Assembly (NCBI GenBank): GCA_002778195.1
Contig: PCDI01000003.1
Location: 1,588,295 to 1,652,294, forward strand
Origin: Raffaelea ambrosiae
Lineage: Eukaryota; Ascomycota; Sordariomycetes; Ophiostomatales; Ophiostomataceae
DNA: 64,000 nt
Direction: 5' to 3'
Part shown: in pieces, positions 33,399 to 42,384 of the stretch
Position numbering within the stretch: position 1 is the first letter of the stretch
Layout of the letters: each line of letters opens with the position of its first letter
Translations under genes and position numbers: made by a program
The notes under the pieces: model-generated
Told to the model about the DNA's origin: nothing
What the model saw: only the letters and a program-made list of their open reading frames with translations
The model's database searches: none

Positions 33399-34890
33399 AT
33401 GACGTCTACCAAGGCCCTGGTCGTCGACGAGCTTGGCGCGCCCTTCCGCATGGCCTCCATCCATCTGGATGCTATCCAGCCAGACGAGGCGCTGATTGAG
33501 ATCCACGCCACCGGCATCTGCCACACCGACAACTCGTGTGCCAATGGCAACCTGCCGGCCACGGCCCCGTCCGTGCTGGGCCATGAAGGTGTGTGATCCT
33601 GGGGCGAAGGGTACCTGCCGGGTTGTTGTCCACCGTGGATGGCGACAGGTGGGTGGCTGTACAGGGGGGGTGAGTGGTCGTTGTGAAGTCGTTGCGTGCA
33701 GTTGTGATGTGTCGATGTTTTTTTTTTTCTTCTTCTTCTTTTTTTCTTGCCTTTGATCCCTTCTTCCTCCCACCACATGTTTCTACACGCTCTGACACAC
33801 ACACAGGCGCCGGCATCGTCCTCCAGGCCGGCGCCCACGTCACCGAGGCCGCCGTGGGCGACCACGTCCTCCTCTCGTTTGCCTTTTGCCAGTCGTGCGT
33901 CCACTGCCGGTCGGGCCACCCGTCCTACTGCACCACCTTTGCCGCCATGAACTTTGGCGGCCAGCGCAGCGACGGCACCTGTGTGGCGACGCGGGACCTG
34001 GACCAAATCCCACTGTACAGCAGCTTCTTTGGCCAGAGCTCGTTTGCCCGCCGGGCCGTCGTCCACCGCTCGTGTCTCGTCAAGGTCGACCCGGCCACGA
34101 CCGACCTGAAGCTGTTCTGCCCGCTCGGCTGCGGCCTGGTGACGGGCGCCGGCGCCGTCTTCAACACGCTGGACGTCCAGCCGGGCAAGAGCATGGCCGT
34201 CTTTGGCTGCGGCTCGGTGGGGCTGAGCGCGCTCATGGCGGCCCGGATCCGCGGCGCCGCGCCCCTCATTGCCGTCGACGTGCAGCCGAGCCGGCTGGCG
34301 CTGGCGCGGACGCTCGGCGCGACGCACACGGTGCAGGGCACAGACGCGGACGTGGTCGCGCAGATCCAGGCGATCGCGCCGCCGAACGGGGTGGACTACG
34401 CGGGCGACTTCTCGGGCGTGCCGGCGGTGGTGGAGACGATGATTGCGTGTCTGGGCACGCGCGGCATCGGGGCCAGTGTCGGGTCGCCACCGGTACGTGT
34501 CCACATCTGTTGCGATGCTGCTCCTCTATTTTCTTGCCAACTGACCACGCACAGCCCGACAAGACAGTCGCTGTCAAGATCTTCAAGCACATCATTGGCG
34601 GCCGCCAGTACCGGGGCTGCTGCCAGGGCGATGCCGTGCCGGCGGATGTGAGTTTTTTTTTTTTTTTTTTTTTCCTCCTCCTGGGTGGCGATTTCCTCTG
34701 ACAACATCAGATCATCCCCTATCTCGTCAAGCAGCACGCCGATGGCAACTACCCCATTGACAAAATCATCCGCTACTACCCCGTCAACGAATACAAGAAG
34801 GCCTTTGCAGACATGAAGGCCGGCGTGACCATCAAGCCGGTGCTGGTCTGGACAGACGAGAAGGACATCGCCGTCGAAGATCGTGTATGA
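33399..34890 (+). CDS. Zinc-dependent medium-chain alcohol dehydrogenase
   Basis: Four exons: 33399-33588, 33807-34492, 34555-34647 and 34711-34890; 382 residues. All introns are GT...AG; intron 1 contains a T/C-rich run and (CA)n. MDR-family markers are HATGICHTD (catalytic-zinc Cys about 41), VLGHEGAG (His and Glu near 62), a structural-zinc cluster C-x2-C-x2-C-x7-C at about residues 91, 94, 97 and 105 (FCQSCVHCRSGHPSYC), and the Rossmann site VFGCGSVGLSALMA followed by AVDVQPSRL, where the Asp favours NAD. The pattern resembles fungal aryl- or benzyl-alcohol dehydrogenases. It interconverts an alcohol and an aldehyde in the cytosol, and its divergent neighbour is an aldehyde dehydrogenase. 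Confidence 0.9.
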
Positions 34891-35534
34891 ACGAGTGCGT
34901 GTATAGTAAATCCCCCAATATGTTGGCCAGAAGGTCGTTGTGACAAAAAGAGCAAGGGCGTCGTCGCCAGAGTTGTTCATAGACCAAGTCCTCATGAGTC
35001 AAAGCGTGTACAAAAATGCCAATTGGTCAAATCGGAAAAGGGCGACCGGGGCCTTGGAAACCCGGTCCCGCATCGAAAGTGTGTGTTGTCCGTTCTCGCT
35101 AGAGATTATCAGCACCTGTTTCCAGTCCTGCATACAGCCAGTGGCCTGAACGAACTCGACAAGCTCATCCACCCCATTGCGTCCGAGTGCGCCGACCACC
35201 TGCTCGCCGGCATTGGTCCCTGGCTGCTGTCCCTGCCGAAAAGCGCCCACTGCCAAGAAAGGGTGAGGGAGGTGTCGACCGTCCGGGCTGTTGGCGGGGG
35301 GGCCGAAGGCCCGAAACATGCCGGGCTGAGATGATGCGGAACAAATCAAACAACGGGTCACATACAACGGTCGTAATAGACAGCCATAGAATGACTAGAC
35401 GATGGACACCGACACAGCACTCACCGGCACAAACATGCAAGCCGTGGGCCACATGGTGAGCCACGTGGTGAGCCACATGGTGAGCCACATGGTCCAGGCC
35501 CTGCTCTATATCTCCATACTCTTCTCCGCCAAGA
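34891..35534. other. Intergenic with a short tandem repeat
   Basis: No gene supported. At 35448-35494 there are four copies of a 12-mer of the type GCCACATGGTGA. Confidence 0.4.
35448..35494. repeat. Four-copy 12-bp tandem repeat
   Basis: Unit GCCAC(A/G)TGGTGA; each copy contains CACRTG, which is an E-box-like palindrome (CACGTG in one copy). This may be a chance microsatellite or a cluster of bHLH sites upstream of a gene. Confidence 0.55.
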
Positions 35535-35858
35535 CTACTTGGCCGCCTTGTTGTTCAGCATGGGCTCCAGGCGATTGACTGTTGCCTTGTTGGGGCAAGT
35601 AGACACACCTCTCGCTGAAATGCAGTCTTGGGGGATGTTTATCCATGTCCGTGGGTGCCAGAGAGGGTCAGGTACCCAGTCTGTCTTTTCCTGTCTTTTC
35701 CTGTCTTTCCAGCACTTACCACCCTTGCCAGCCATTGCCAGTCCCCCCATTCCTGTGCATCTCTGTTGCACGTTTGTGCGTGGGATGACTGCGAGAGCTG
35801 CAGCCAATGATATAACACTACAAGATAAGGTCCCCAGAAAACAAAACGTGTAGGCCAT
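35535..35858 (-). CDS. Predicted small secreted protein, 72 residues
   Basis: Two exons, 35858-35720 and 35614-35535, joined by a 105-bp intron with ideal signals (donor GTAAGT, branch CTGAC, acceptor TTTCAG). The first residues form a signal-peptide-like helix (FLGTLSCSVISLAAALAV) with cleavage likely shortly after. The mature part is about 45-48 residues with two cysteines (QQRCTGMGG; VSTCPNKA), ends in LEPMLNNKAAK and stops at TAG. No family is recognised. Size, secretion signal and splicing match fungal small secreted proteins of the candidate-effector class. The unspliced frame is longer but has low-complexity basic content. Support rests only on splice signals and signal peptide, so a chance arrangement is possible. 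Confidence 0.4.
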   Translation of the reverse strand: MAYTFCFLGTLSCSVISLAAALAVIPRTNVQQRCTGMGGLAMAGKGGKCWKDRKRQEKTDWVPDPLWHPRTWINIPQDCISARGVSTCPNKATVNRLEPMLNNKAAK

Positions 35859-37043
35859 GGCTGGTGTGCAGCAGGAACGGGGCCGCTGGGCCCCTTGTTG
35901 TCCAAGTCCCCGTCGGCACTTATCTGTGACCCACCAGGCTGCCATTCGTCGGGCGACCCGACATATGGCCTCTTTGCGTGGTCCCAAAGTTGGCCGAAGA
36001 CGCCCAGGAACCACAAAAAAACGCGACGGCCGATCCATGCTGACGACCTGGCAATGCTGTCTGTTTTCGTTTTTTTCCCTTTTTCCTATTCTTCGGCCAA
36101 ACTGAGCATTGAATAAAGAGTCGGCTCCGTTGATAAGGACGACAGATCCTCCTTGTTTTCCGGGCACCTGGGTCAACACGAGAGACGGATGACCTCTGCA
36201 GCTCCTCGCCTTCCCTTCGTCTCGCGCCCTCTCGCACGCTCCATCGGACCGCCCGCCAAGAAGACACGCCACAGAGACGTGTGCGGCCTATCCCGCCGTG
36301 TCTCTGGTGGTCCCCAGACATACGCCGCACTTATCTCTGCTAGAGGGGATTGCGCACTGCCCCCGAATCACGAAACCAGGAAGACTCCCAATGCTGGAAA
36401 TCACGAATGCATCATTCCACTAGGACGATGCAAGAACAAACTTGGGNCCCCCCCCCCCTCCCTCCGCCCCCGTGTTGACCAGACTGTCTTTGGAAAGGCG
36501 ACTAATAGACGGCGGCAGGCAAACAGTGGACCGTTGCGCGCCATTGTGCATAGTACAGCCAAACCCCATATTATGTGTACCCGAGCATGGTCCGTCAGAA
36601 GTCCGACGAGGCGAGTTTAATAGTTCCTTTGGGTATCAGTCTGTTCGCATGGGTGCAAGATAAGGCTGAGATAAGACTGGCTCCATGTTTCTGGGGGGGG
36701 CGCCATACAGTGTAGTTGGCCGAGATTACCAGAATGACAGTTGTAATAGCGCGTGGCAATCAACCAGGCAAGTAGTAGACGAAGCCTTGCAGAAACAAGG
36801 TGGATCGAAAAAAAAAAGGGTCGAATAATATATACAAGGTTGGCCATGCACCCCCGTTCTTTGTTGTGTTTCCGGATTTTTGTTCCATCCTTACGATCCC
36901 GTCGTGAGACACATTCTGTGTTCTTCTTTATTTTTTAGTTTGTTGTTGTTGTTTCTCTTTCTGTTCGACATCGAGGAGAGGATCTCGCAACGACAATCCG
37001 TTTTGTATCGGCCTCCCTTTGATCCTCCCCTTTCCTCGTCAAC
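35859..37043. other. Intergenic with an ambiguous base and poly-C run
   Basis: No supported gene. Position 36447 is an N followed by a C run, indicating an unresolved homopolymer. The right end is the NCS1 permease promoter and leader. Confidence 0.45.
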
Positions 37044-38615
37044 ATGAGTCTCAGCTACGAAAACGACGAGAAGAAACTCGCCTCGGCGGCGGTCGCACAG
37101 CCCGCCAGCAGCGGCGCCGACTCCGCGTCGCAGCTGGGCACGGTTGTCGAGGCGGCCTTGCCGGCCGTGGGCTCGAATGCCTTTCTCGACAAGACGCGCG
37201 CATGGATCGGGTCCATCGGCGCCGAGGTGGGCGGCATCGAGCGGGTGACCGAGGAGGAGCGCACCAACCAGCCGGTGTTCGAGCTGGCCACCATGTTCTT
37301 TGCCGCCAACTGCAACGTCACCACGCTGGCCACGGGCTACCTGGGCACGGCTTCGTTCGGGCTCGGCTGGTGGGACTCGTTCCTGTGCATCCTCTTCTTC
37401 AACGTCGCCAGCGTCGTGCCGCCGGCCATCATGGCCACCTTTGGCCCCAAGCTGGGCCTGCGCACCATGCTGATCCCGCGCTACAGCTTCGGCTGGTGGC
37501 CGGCCAAGGTGCTGGCCGTCCTGAACTTTATCAACCAGATCGGCTGGGGCATCGTCAGCGCCATCTCCGGCGGCGAGGTGCTGTACGACGTCGGCGGCGG
37601 CCGGCTGCCGCTGGCCGTGGCCGTGCTGATCATCTGCCTGGCCGGCCTGTCCTTTGGCTGCCTGGGCTACAAGGTGCTGCACGCGTTCGACCGCTACTCG
37701 TGGATCGTGATGCTGATCGGCTTCGTGATCGTGGCCGGCTTCGGCGGCCGGCACTTCCTGGACGTGCCCATGGGCGTGGGCGCCGCCGAGCGCGCCAACG
37801 TGTTTGCCTTTGGCGCCGTCATCATCGGCTACGAGGTGGCGTGGATGCCCATCGCGGCCGACTACGGCGTGTACATGCGGAGCGACACGCCGCCGCGGAA
37901 GCCCTTCTGGTGGATGCTCGTGGGCCTGCTGTCGGGCCAGGTGCTCATCGAGCTGCTCGGCGCCGCCCTCGGCACGCTGAGCGTCAGCACGCAGCCGCAG
38001 TTTGCCGACGCCGTGGCGAGCGGCGGCATGGGCGGGCTCATGGGCGCCGTCTTTGCCGGCCACGGGCTGGGCGTGCGCAACTTTGGCAAGTTTGTCGAGG
38101 CGGTGCTGGCCCTGAGCAACTCGGCCGTGCTGTCGGCCAACGTGTACTCGCTGGCGCTCAGCGTGCAGATCGTGTCCAACAAGCTCATGGTCGTCCCGCG
38201 CTTCGTGTGGTCGGCCGCGGGCGCGGCCATCCTGCTGGTGTGCGCCATCGTCGGCCGCGACGTGCTGTCCGAGGTCATGACCAACTTCCTGTCCATCTGC
38301 ACCTACTGGCTGGTGCCCTTTTGCACGATCCTGCTGCTCGAGCACTTTCTCTGGCGCCGCGGCTACGCCTACGACGTGACCGCCTACCAGGACCCCGCGC
38401 GGCTGCCGCACGGCATCGCGGCGTCCATCGCCTTTGTCGTCGGCACCGTGCTGTCGCTGCTGTGCATGAACCAGGTGTGGTGGGTGGGCCCGATCGCCCT
38501 GGGCATTGGCCCGGCGCCGAGCGGCACCGACATCAGCTGGCTGCTGGCGCTGGGCGTGTGCACGCTCCTGTACGTGCCTCTGCGGGCGTGGGAGCGCCGG
38601 AAGTGGGGTCTGTAG
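37044..38615 (+). CDS. NCS1-family purine-cytosine permease-like transporter
   Basis: Intronless, 523 residues, starting MSLSYENDEKKL. After a hydrophilic N-terminal tail it carries about twelve hydrophobic segments. NCS1 (Fcy-type) signatures include FELATMFFAANCNVTTLATG (helix 1), GLRTMLIPRYSFGWWPAKVLAVLNFINQIGW (the family motif), EVAWMPIAADYGVYMR and SWIVMLIGFVIV. The family comprises proton symporters for cytosine, purines and, in some yeast members, vitamin B6 or thiamine. The adjacent downstream gene on the same strand is THI4, so a vitamin or precursor substrate is worth considering, but this is inference. A (GT)n run lies just after the stop (38625-38647). A 590-codon antisense frame is a GC-bias shadow. 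Confidence 0.9.
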   Translation: MSLSYENDEKKLASAAVAQPASSGADSASQLGTVVEAALPAVGSNAFLDKTRAWIGSIGAEVGGIERVTEEERTNQPVFELATMFFAANCNVTTLATGYLGTASFGLGWWDSFLCILFFNVASVVPPAIMATFGPKLGLRTMLIPRYSFGWWPAKVLAVLNFINQIGWGIVSAISGGEVLYDVGGGRLPLAVAVLIICLAGLSFGCLGYKVLHAFDRYSWIVMLIGFVIVAGFGGRHFLDVPMGVGAAERANVFAFGAVIIGYEVAWMPIAADYGVYMRSDTPPRKPFWWMLVGLLSGQVLIELLGAALGTLSVSTQPQFADAVASGGMGGLMGAVFAGHGLGVRNFGKFVEAVLALSNSAVLSANVYSLALSVQIVSNKLMVVPRFVWSAAGAAILLVCAIVGRDVLSEVMTNFLSICTYWLVPFCTILLLEHFLWRRGYAYDVTAYQDPARLPHGIAASIAFVVGTVLSLLCMNQVWWVGPIALGIGPAPSGTDISWLLALGVCTLLYVPLRAWERRKWGL

Positions 38616-39379
38616 AGAGAGAAAGTGTGTGTGTGTGTGTGTGTGTGGACTACTTATCAGCAAGGGGGTTTCTCGGGAAAAAGGTCATGAAGTTTTTTTT
38701 TTTTTCAATGAGATTTTATTCGGTTTTATTTCTTATTTGATTTTCATTCTCGGGTTGTAGATTCGTCCGTCTCGTTTCTCCCCACTGAGTTGGCTGCAGT
38801 TGCAAATAAACACACGAGTCTGGGAACAGACCAGACACGGGCGTGATACCCCAGAATGTTGTTGTTGCAGTCGTTGCATCGTTCCGTGGTTGATCCGTGT
38901 CCTGGCCTGTTTGGGCATTCTCGCGAAATGGCCCAAGGACTCCGAATCCTCTTATTAGCTAATGTCTCGACGGTTTCTCGTATTGGCGACCGGCTAGTGG
39001 TCCATCGCTGGCCAGACACGTCACTGGCACATCGCTGCCCCTCCCAACCCCGCCAGCTCTCCCCGACTGTCCGATGCCGCTTGGCAGAGGTTTGGTTGAG
39101 CATGTTTGTGCGTATTTAAGCCGGCCGTGCCGAGTTTCTGATCAGGAACCTCTTTTCTCTTCCACAACTCATTTTCTCATCTCCAGCTCCCCAGCCCGCG
39201 TCCAGACCATCCGCTGTTCATCCCAGATCCACCGTGTCAACACACACACAAGCAACAGTAACTTGCTCATCTCGTCCTCGCCTTGCCCCTGCCTCATCCT
39301 CCCCCTACTAACTTCTTCCCATACAGTTCTTCTGTAGGGAACCCTCCTCGTTGAGATCCCCCCCCTCGAAGAAGCAGCC
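38616..39379. other. Intergenic and THI4 promoter
   Basis: 3' flank of the permease (GT microsatellite, poly-T near 38700) and, from about 39000, the THI4 promoter and 5' leader start. A C/T-rich stretch at 39160-39330 is a likely transcription start zone. Confidence 0.4.
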
Positions 39380-39415
39380 ATGGCTGTCCGTTCGCTGTCC
39401 ACTGTATCAAGATGA
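39380..39415 (+). other. Short upstream ORF in the THI4 leader
   Basis: An ATG in a good context (GCCATGG) opens an 11-codon frame ending at TGA. A second upstream ATG at 39412 opens a longer frame that runs into the aptamer region. Leader uORFs are how riboswitch-controlled splicing represses thiamine genes in Neurospora, so their presence fits that mechanism. Confidence 0.5.
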
Positions 39416-39444
39416 TTGAGTCATCGGGTAACTGTATGATTACT

Positions 39445-39656
39445 AGCATCATGCGTGAGCCGGTGCCTGCTGTTTGCTTCTGTGCGGACCTGGCTCTGTT
39501 GAGGTTTTTTTGTGGGGCATCTTCACGATGCTTTTTTTTTTTTTTGTTTTTTTCCCACCACAAAATCAACAGAGTCAACTTCACAGAAGCAAGCAGTGTG
39601 GCTGAGATTACACGGCCGAAACTTGATCTGGATAATACCAGCGAAAGGATCATGCT
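39445..39656 (+). promoter_or_regulatory. TPP riboswitch in the 5' leader of THI4
   Basis: The conserved thiamine-pyrophosphate aptamer core is visible: GGTGCC at 39462-39467, GGCTGAGATTACACGGCC at 39600-39617 and CTTGATCTGGATAATACCAG at 39622-39641, followed by CGAAAGGATCATGCTT. Helices that I could pair are P1 (AGCAT 39445-39449 with ATGCT 39652-39656), P2 (GCCG 39459-39462 with CGGC 39613-39616) and P3 (the CTGCTGTTTGCTTC arm at 39467-39480 with GAAGCAAGCAG at 39586-39596). P3 carries an insertion of about 105 nt, as in other fungal TPP riboswitches. Candidate intron donors are GTAACT at 39428 and GTGAGC at 39455, the latter buried between P1 and P2. A candidate acceptor is CAG ending at 39721 with a CCTAAC branch site. 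TPP binding probably changes splice-site choice and lowers THI4 translation. Confidence 0.93.
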
Positions 39657-39757
39657 TGCTTCTCCCCCCCCCCATTGTCCCCGTGTTGTCTTGGGGACCA
39701 GGTATCCTAACATCCAGGCAGAGTTTACCATTTTGCACACCACGCAAAAAACCAAAA

Positions 39758-39844
39758 ATGGCCCCGTCTGCCGTCTCTGTGGAGGAGCCCTCTGTGGCCA
39801 CTTTTGCCGCGAAGACTCTGGCCACGGACCACGTTTCCGCCAAC

Positions 39845-39879
<35 letters not shown>

Positions 39880-40762
39880 GCTGGGTCCGGAGGTCGCCTC
39901 GCTGATGGGCCAGTGGGACAGCTTTGCGTTTGCCCCCATCCGCGAGAGCCAGGTGTCGCGCGCGATGACCCGCCGCTACTTCCAGGATCTCGACAACTAC
40001 GCCGAGTCGGACATTGTCATCATTGGTGCCGGCTCGTGCGGCCTCAGCGCGGCCTACACGCTGGGCAAGCTGCGGCCGGACCTGCGCATCGCCATCGTCG
40101 AGGCCGGCGTGGCGCCCGGCGGCGGCGCCTGGCTGGGCGGGCAGCTGTTCTCGGCCATGGTCATGCGCAAGCCGGCCGACGCGTTTCTGCGCGAGGTCGG
40201 CGTGCCCTACGAGGACGAGGGCGACTTTGTGGTGGTCAAGCACGCCAGCATCTTCACGTCGACGGTGCTGTCGCAGGTGCTGCGGTTCCCCCACATCAAG
40301 CTGTTCAACGCGACGGCGGTCGAGGACCTGATCACGCGGCCCGACGACGAGGACGGCCGCGTCCGCATTGCCGGCGTCGTCACCAACTGGACGCTGGTGT
40401 CGCTGCACCACGACGACCAGTCGTGCATGGACCCCAACACGATCAACGCGCCCGTCGTCATCTCGACCACGGGCCACGACGGGCCCATGGGCGCCTTCTC
40501 GGTCAAGCGCCTGGTCAGCATGCAGCGCCTGGAGAAGCTGGGCGGCATGCGCGGCCTGGACATGCAAAAGGCCGAGGACGCCATTGTTAAGAACACGCGC
40601 GAGGTCGTGCCCGGCCTGATTGTCGGCGGCATGGAGCTGTCCGAGGTCGACGGCGCCAACCGCATGGGCCCGACCTTTGGCGCCATGGCCCTCAGCGGCG
40701 TCAAGGCGGCCGAGGAGGCGCTCAAGGTGTTTGACCTGCGCAAGAAGCAGTCGGCCCAGTAA
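39758..40762 (+). CDS. THI4: Thiamine thiazole synthase THI4
   Basis: Single exon, 334 residues, starting MAPSAVSVEEP. After a variable N-terminus with ten consecutive glutamines (31-40), the Rossmann site IVIIGAGSCGLSAAY (about 86-100) binds NAD. APGGGAWLGGQLF and VVISTTGHDGPMGAFS are family motifs. Cys at about 223 in HDDQSCMDP is the sulfur donor in the single-turnover (suicide) reaction of fungal THI4, and VGGMELSEVDGANRMGPTFGAM closes the site. The enzyme makes the thiazole half of thiamine from NAD, glycine and its own cysteine sulfur, in cytosol or mitochondria. It is controlled by the TPP riboswitch about 100 bp upstream. Confidence 0.97.
39841..39880 (+). repeat. CAG microsatellite encoding poly-Gln in THI4
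   Basis: A CAG run coding for ten glutamines near the THI4 N-terminus, outside the conserved enzyme core. Confidence 0.8.
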
Positions 40763-41159
40763 AAAGAAGGAAAAAAAAAAGTCCTCTTGAAACAGAAGGA
40801 CTGGGGTTGTATGCTCTCTCGAGACTAGAGAGACTGTTGGAAGACAACAAAGGCTGCTCACACGCTTTTTTTTTTCTTTTTGCTTGTTTCCATCTTTTAT
40901 CTTCCACGAGTGGTGTGGTTTCAGTTTGCCTCCTGGCCTCCTCGTTCGTTTGCCTCGGCAGCCAAGACTCCTGGCCCTCCTTCCATGCTATAGAGCATGG
41001 CACTCTTCCTTCTTTATCTCTCATTCAACATATTTGATAGCAATCGAAAGACATGCATCTTTTGCCTTTTCTGTTCTGTGCTCGTGTTCGTGTCAACAGC
41101 AAAGGGACTGTGACCTTTGAATTAATTCAGTTATTGATTCATTCGGTAGCCTGGCTTTT
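40763..41159. other. Intergenic 3' flank of THI4
   Basis: No gene supported; T-rich 3' flank. Confidence 0.35.
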
Positions 41160-41552
41160 TCATTCCCCCTGTCTCTTTTGGGCCACCCCCTTTTTAGGTG
41201 CAGATGGTGTGCACTTCGGATCAGCACATGGACAGCCCGGGCAACGCAACGGCCCGGTGCTTTCTAGGCCACCTTTAGCGCCCTGCCAAGGAATCCTTGG
41301 CGACGGCGTCCTCGCTTCGAGGCTGGCGATCCTGTCCAACGCAGACTGGTCCGTTACACCGATCAACAAGAAGTTGTCCGCACGGAGATCCAACGTAGTT
41401 CGCCTGGAAGGGACAAGATCAGGACAGATACTGTGGACGATGTCTACGGGATGCATAGAGTTGAGGGCCAAAAGCGCAAGCTCGACGGCCAACTGCGCCA
41501 TGAGAGGCGTCGGCACATTTCCAGGCCGGCCACGGAACTCGCCCGGGCTCAT
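41160..41552 (-). pseudogene. Fragment of an SRPK-like protein kinase
   Basis: The minus-strand frame contains MAQLAVELALLALNSMH, then a stretch consistent with a disrupted VHTD catalytic loop, then LDLRADNFLLIGVTDQSAL and ARTPSPRI. Fungal SRPK-type kinases have the order LDYLHxxxxVHTDL(H/R)xxNLLLGI.D.S.L...E...P.PRK, so this piece corresponds to helix E through the start of the activation region. An insertion of about 12 codons separates VHS from LDLRADN; it could be a very short intron or damage. The glycine-rich loop, DFG and C-lobe are not found nearby. It is a partial relic. Confidence 0.45.
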
Positions 41553-42384
41553 GCCGGCAGCCGTCGGCCGTCATAACGAGTGCTTGATGCTTTCCATGCG
41601 GCAGGGTCTCTTCCTCAAATGCGGTGGAGCCTCGCTCGCGAACATGCGCGGCTGCACCTTGTGAGACGACACTGCAGTGATCGATGGCAACGGGAGTGAG
41701 GAATACGAGTGCAAGGAAGGACCAGGACGCGACTTCATTCTCCTTTGAGTTGCCCTCCTGTGAGATGACTAATCAGCCATGCATGCCTTACGCCAAAAAA
41801 AAATAAAGCTGTCTCAAGCAAAGAAATTAGTATGGGATCGCAGTCACGCGGCATGTACGGAGGCGTCTGGCATTCCGAGGCTTCGCATACGTAAAGAGGA
41901 CACATTCCGGCCTCCACGATGTCGATGATGACTACGGAAAACTGATGTGTGTGAGTGTTCGCTAGCAAACCATAATCTGTGCTTTGGGCGTCAGAGAGAC
42001 ACACCGTCTTCTCGTGGATGTGCTACTTGGTCGTTGTTGGTCTTTTCTCTTATTTACATTGCTTTTCATCTTCCCCGCCATGCCTGTCTGCTGCCGAATG
42101 GTTCACCGTACAACGAAACACCTTTCCCGTACTTCTCTTGGCTGCAGAGAGAAATCACATCGCCTGGTGGACAGGAAAGTGGAGTGGAAGTGTGAATTCT
42201 GCAGCACGAATCACGTTTTGGTTTCAGTACAAGATTCTTCCCGCCGTGGTCAGCGTCTTTTCGCTCGCTACGGGGGAGGCCGTACAGATCGGCTCATCTC
42301 CCCACGCCACGCTTGGAACATGTGGAATACGTCCTGTCCTCTATATATAGCGGATCCTTGGCCGGGTGCGAAGGACGGCTTCGC
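41553..42384. other. Intergenic, nothing recognised
   Basis: Several overlapping short frames without domain similarity. The far right is the 3' flank of the ankyrin gene. Confidence 0.35.

Noticed and set aside
16078..34890. A complete secondary-metabolite gene cluster
   Set aside because: No PKS, NRPS, terpene synthase, DMATS or RiPP precursor was seen, so only a possible remnant is suggested.
35448..35494. CRISPR-like array
   Set aside because: Twelve-base units directly abut without spacers and the genome is fungal.
36891..38663. A 590-codon frame antisense to the NCS1 permease
   Set aside because: Composition shadow (His/Gln/Ala/Gly-rich) with no domain; the sense frame is a standard transporter.
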